Shown here: positions 12,690-12,955 of the stretch, in pieces
How positions within the stretch are numbered: position 1 is the first letter of the stretch
Layout: each line of letters starts with the position of its first letter
Source: Hyphomicrobiales bacterium
GTDB taxonomy: Bacteria; Pseudomonadota; Alphaproteobacteria; Rhizobiales; Beijerinckiaceae
Assembly (NCBI GenBank): GCA_003567055.1
Contig: PXAW01000183.1
Coordinates: 1 to 12,955 of the forward strand
Reading direction: 5' to 3'
Length of the DNA: 12,955 nt
Position numbers and translations under genes: made by a program
Notes under the pieces: model-generated
The model's database searches: none
Told to the model about the DNA's origin: nothing
What the model saw: only the letters and a program-made list of their open reading frames with translations

Positions 12690-12955
12690 ATGGGCTCGCG
12701 ACGCTGGTTCACGACCGAAACGATACTTCTGACGGCGGGCCTTCTCCTGCTCGGCTACCTTCTCGGCGAAGTGATCCTCCTTGTTTTTGCGGCCATCCTG
12801 CTCGCGGTCGGGCTCGACGGCCTTGCCCGGGCAATCGCTGCGAGATCCCGCGTCTCTCGCGGATGGGCGCTCACTGGTGTCACGATCGGCATTGCAGCAA
12901 TCATTGCCGCTGCGCTGGCCCTGTCGGCGACGCGCCTCATCCAGCAGTTCCAGCA
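12690..12955 (+). CDS. AI-2E family (PerM/YdiK-like) transporter, N-terminal part
   Basis: An open frame from ATG 12690 runs off the window end, giving about 88 residues so far. It begins MGSRRWFTTE and then shows two hydrophobic helices (about 11-43), a short basic loop (ARAIAARSRVSRGWALTG) and a third helix (about 62-80) ending RLIQQFQQ. This pattern, two helices followed by a basic segment with a Trp-Ala and a third helix leading to a Gln-rich turn, is that of the N-terminus of the AI-2E transporter (UPF0118) family of integral membrane proteins. AGGGAAAG at 12673-12680 is a plausible ribosome site. Family members export AI-2 or act as ion antiporters, and many are uncharacterised. It is separated from the catabolic operon by a hairpin and a 180-base gap, so is probably a distinct unit. 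Confidence 0.7.
   Translation, partial: MGSRRWFTTETILLTAGLLLLGYLLGEVILLVFAAILLAVGLDGLARAIAARSRVSRGWALTGVTIGIAAIIAAALALSATRLIQQFQ

Overview
The window is high-GC DNA with strong G/C bias at third codon positions, and every confident gene is on the + strand. The tRNA form, the codon usage and the presence of a complete tripartite tricarboxylate transporter (TTT) set next to CoA-dependent enzymes suggest an alphaproteobacterium, perhaps Hyphomicrobiales or Rhodobacterales. That placement is inference from style; no marker gene here settles it.

Layout. A tRNA-Arg(ACG) at 18-94 is followed by an acetyltransferase (GNAT) whose first part appears broken by a frameshift (about 176-618). A gene-free, relatively AT-rich region (619-1032) holds several short perfect palindromes, repeated words and a sigma70-like promoter. 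From 1033 to 12509 eleven genes lie head to tail with short gaps or overlaps: tctC, a CitE-like lyase, a fused ADP-forming acyl-CoA synthetase, tctB, tctA, a GntR/FCD regulator, a CaiB/BaiF CoA-transferase, a crotonase-fold enzyme, a malate/L-lactate dehydrogenase-family oxidoreductase, a carboxymuconolactone-decarboxylase-like protein and an alpha/beta hydrolase. A hairpin follows the last gene. After a 180-bp gap an AI-2E-type membrane protein begins and runs off the window.

How the genes work together (inference). A periplasmic binding protein captures a carboxylic acid and TctA/TctB import it. It is turned into a CoA thioester by the CoA-transferase and/or the ATP-dependent synthetase. 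The crotonase-fold enzyme and the NAD(P)-dependent oxidoreductase modify it, and the CitE-like lyase cleaves a beta-hydroxyacyl-CoA into smaller units. The alpha/beta hydrolase and the CMD-like protein may open an ester, lactone or ring derivative before or beside that route. The GntR/FCD protein inside the operon is the likely substrate-responsive switch, possibly acting at the palindrome over the predicted start of transcription. The enzyme set does not match any characterised pathway I can name (it only partly resembles itaconate/citramalyl-CoA or malyl-CoA routes), so the substrate is unknown. This catabolic island is the most interesting content of the window.
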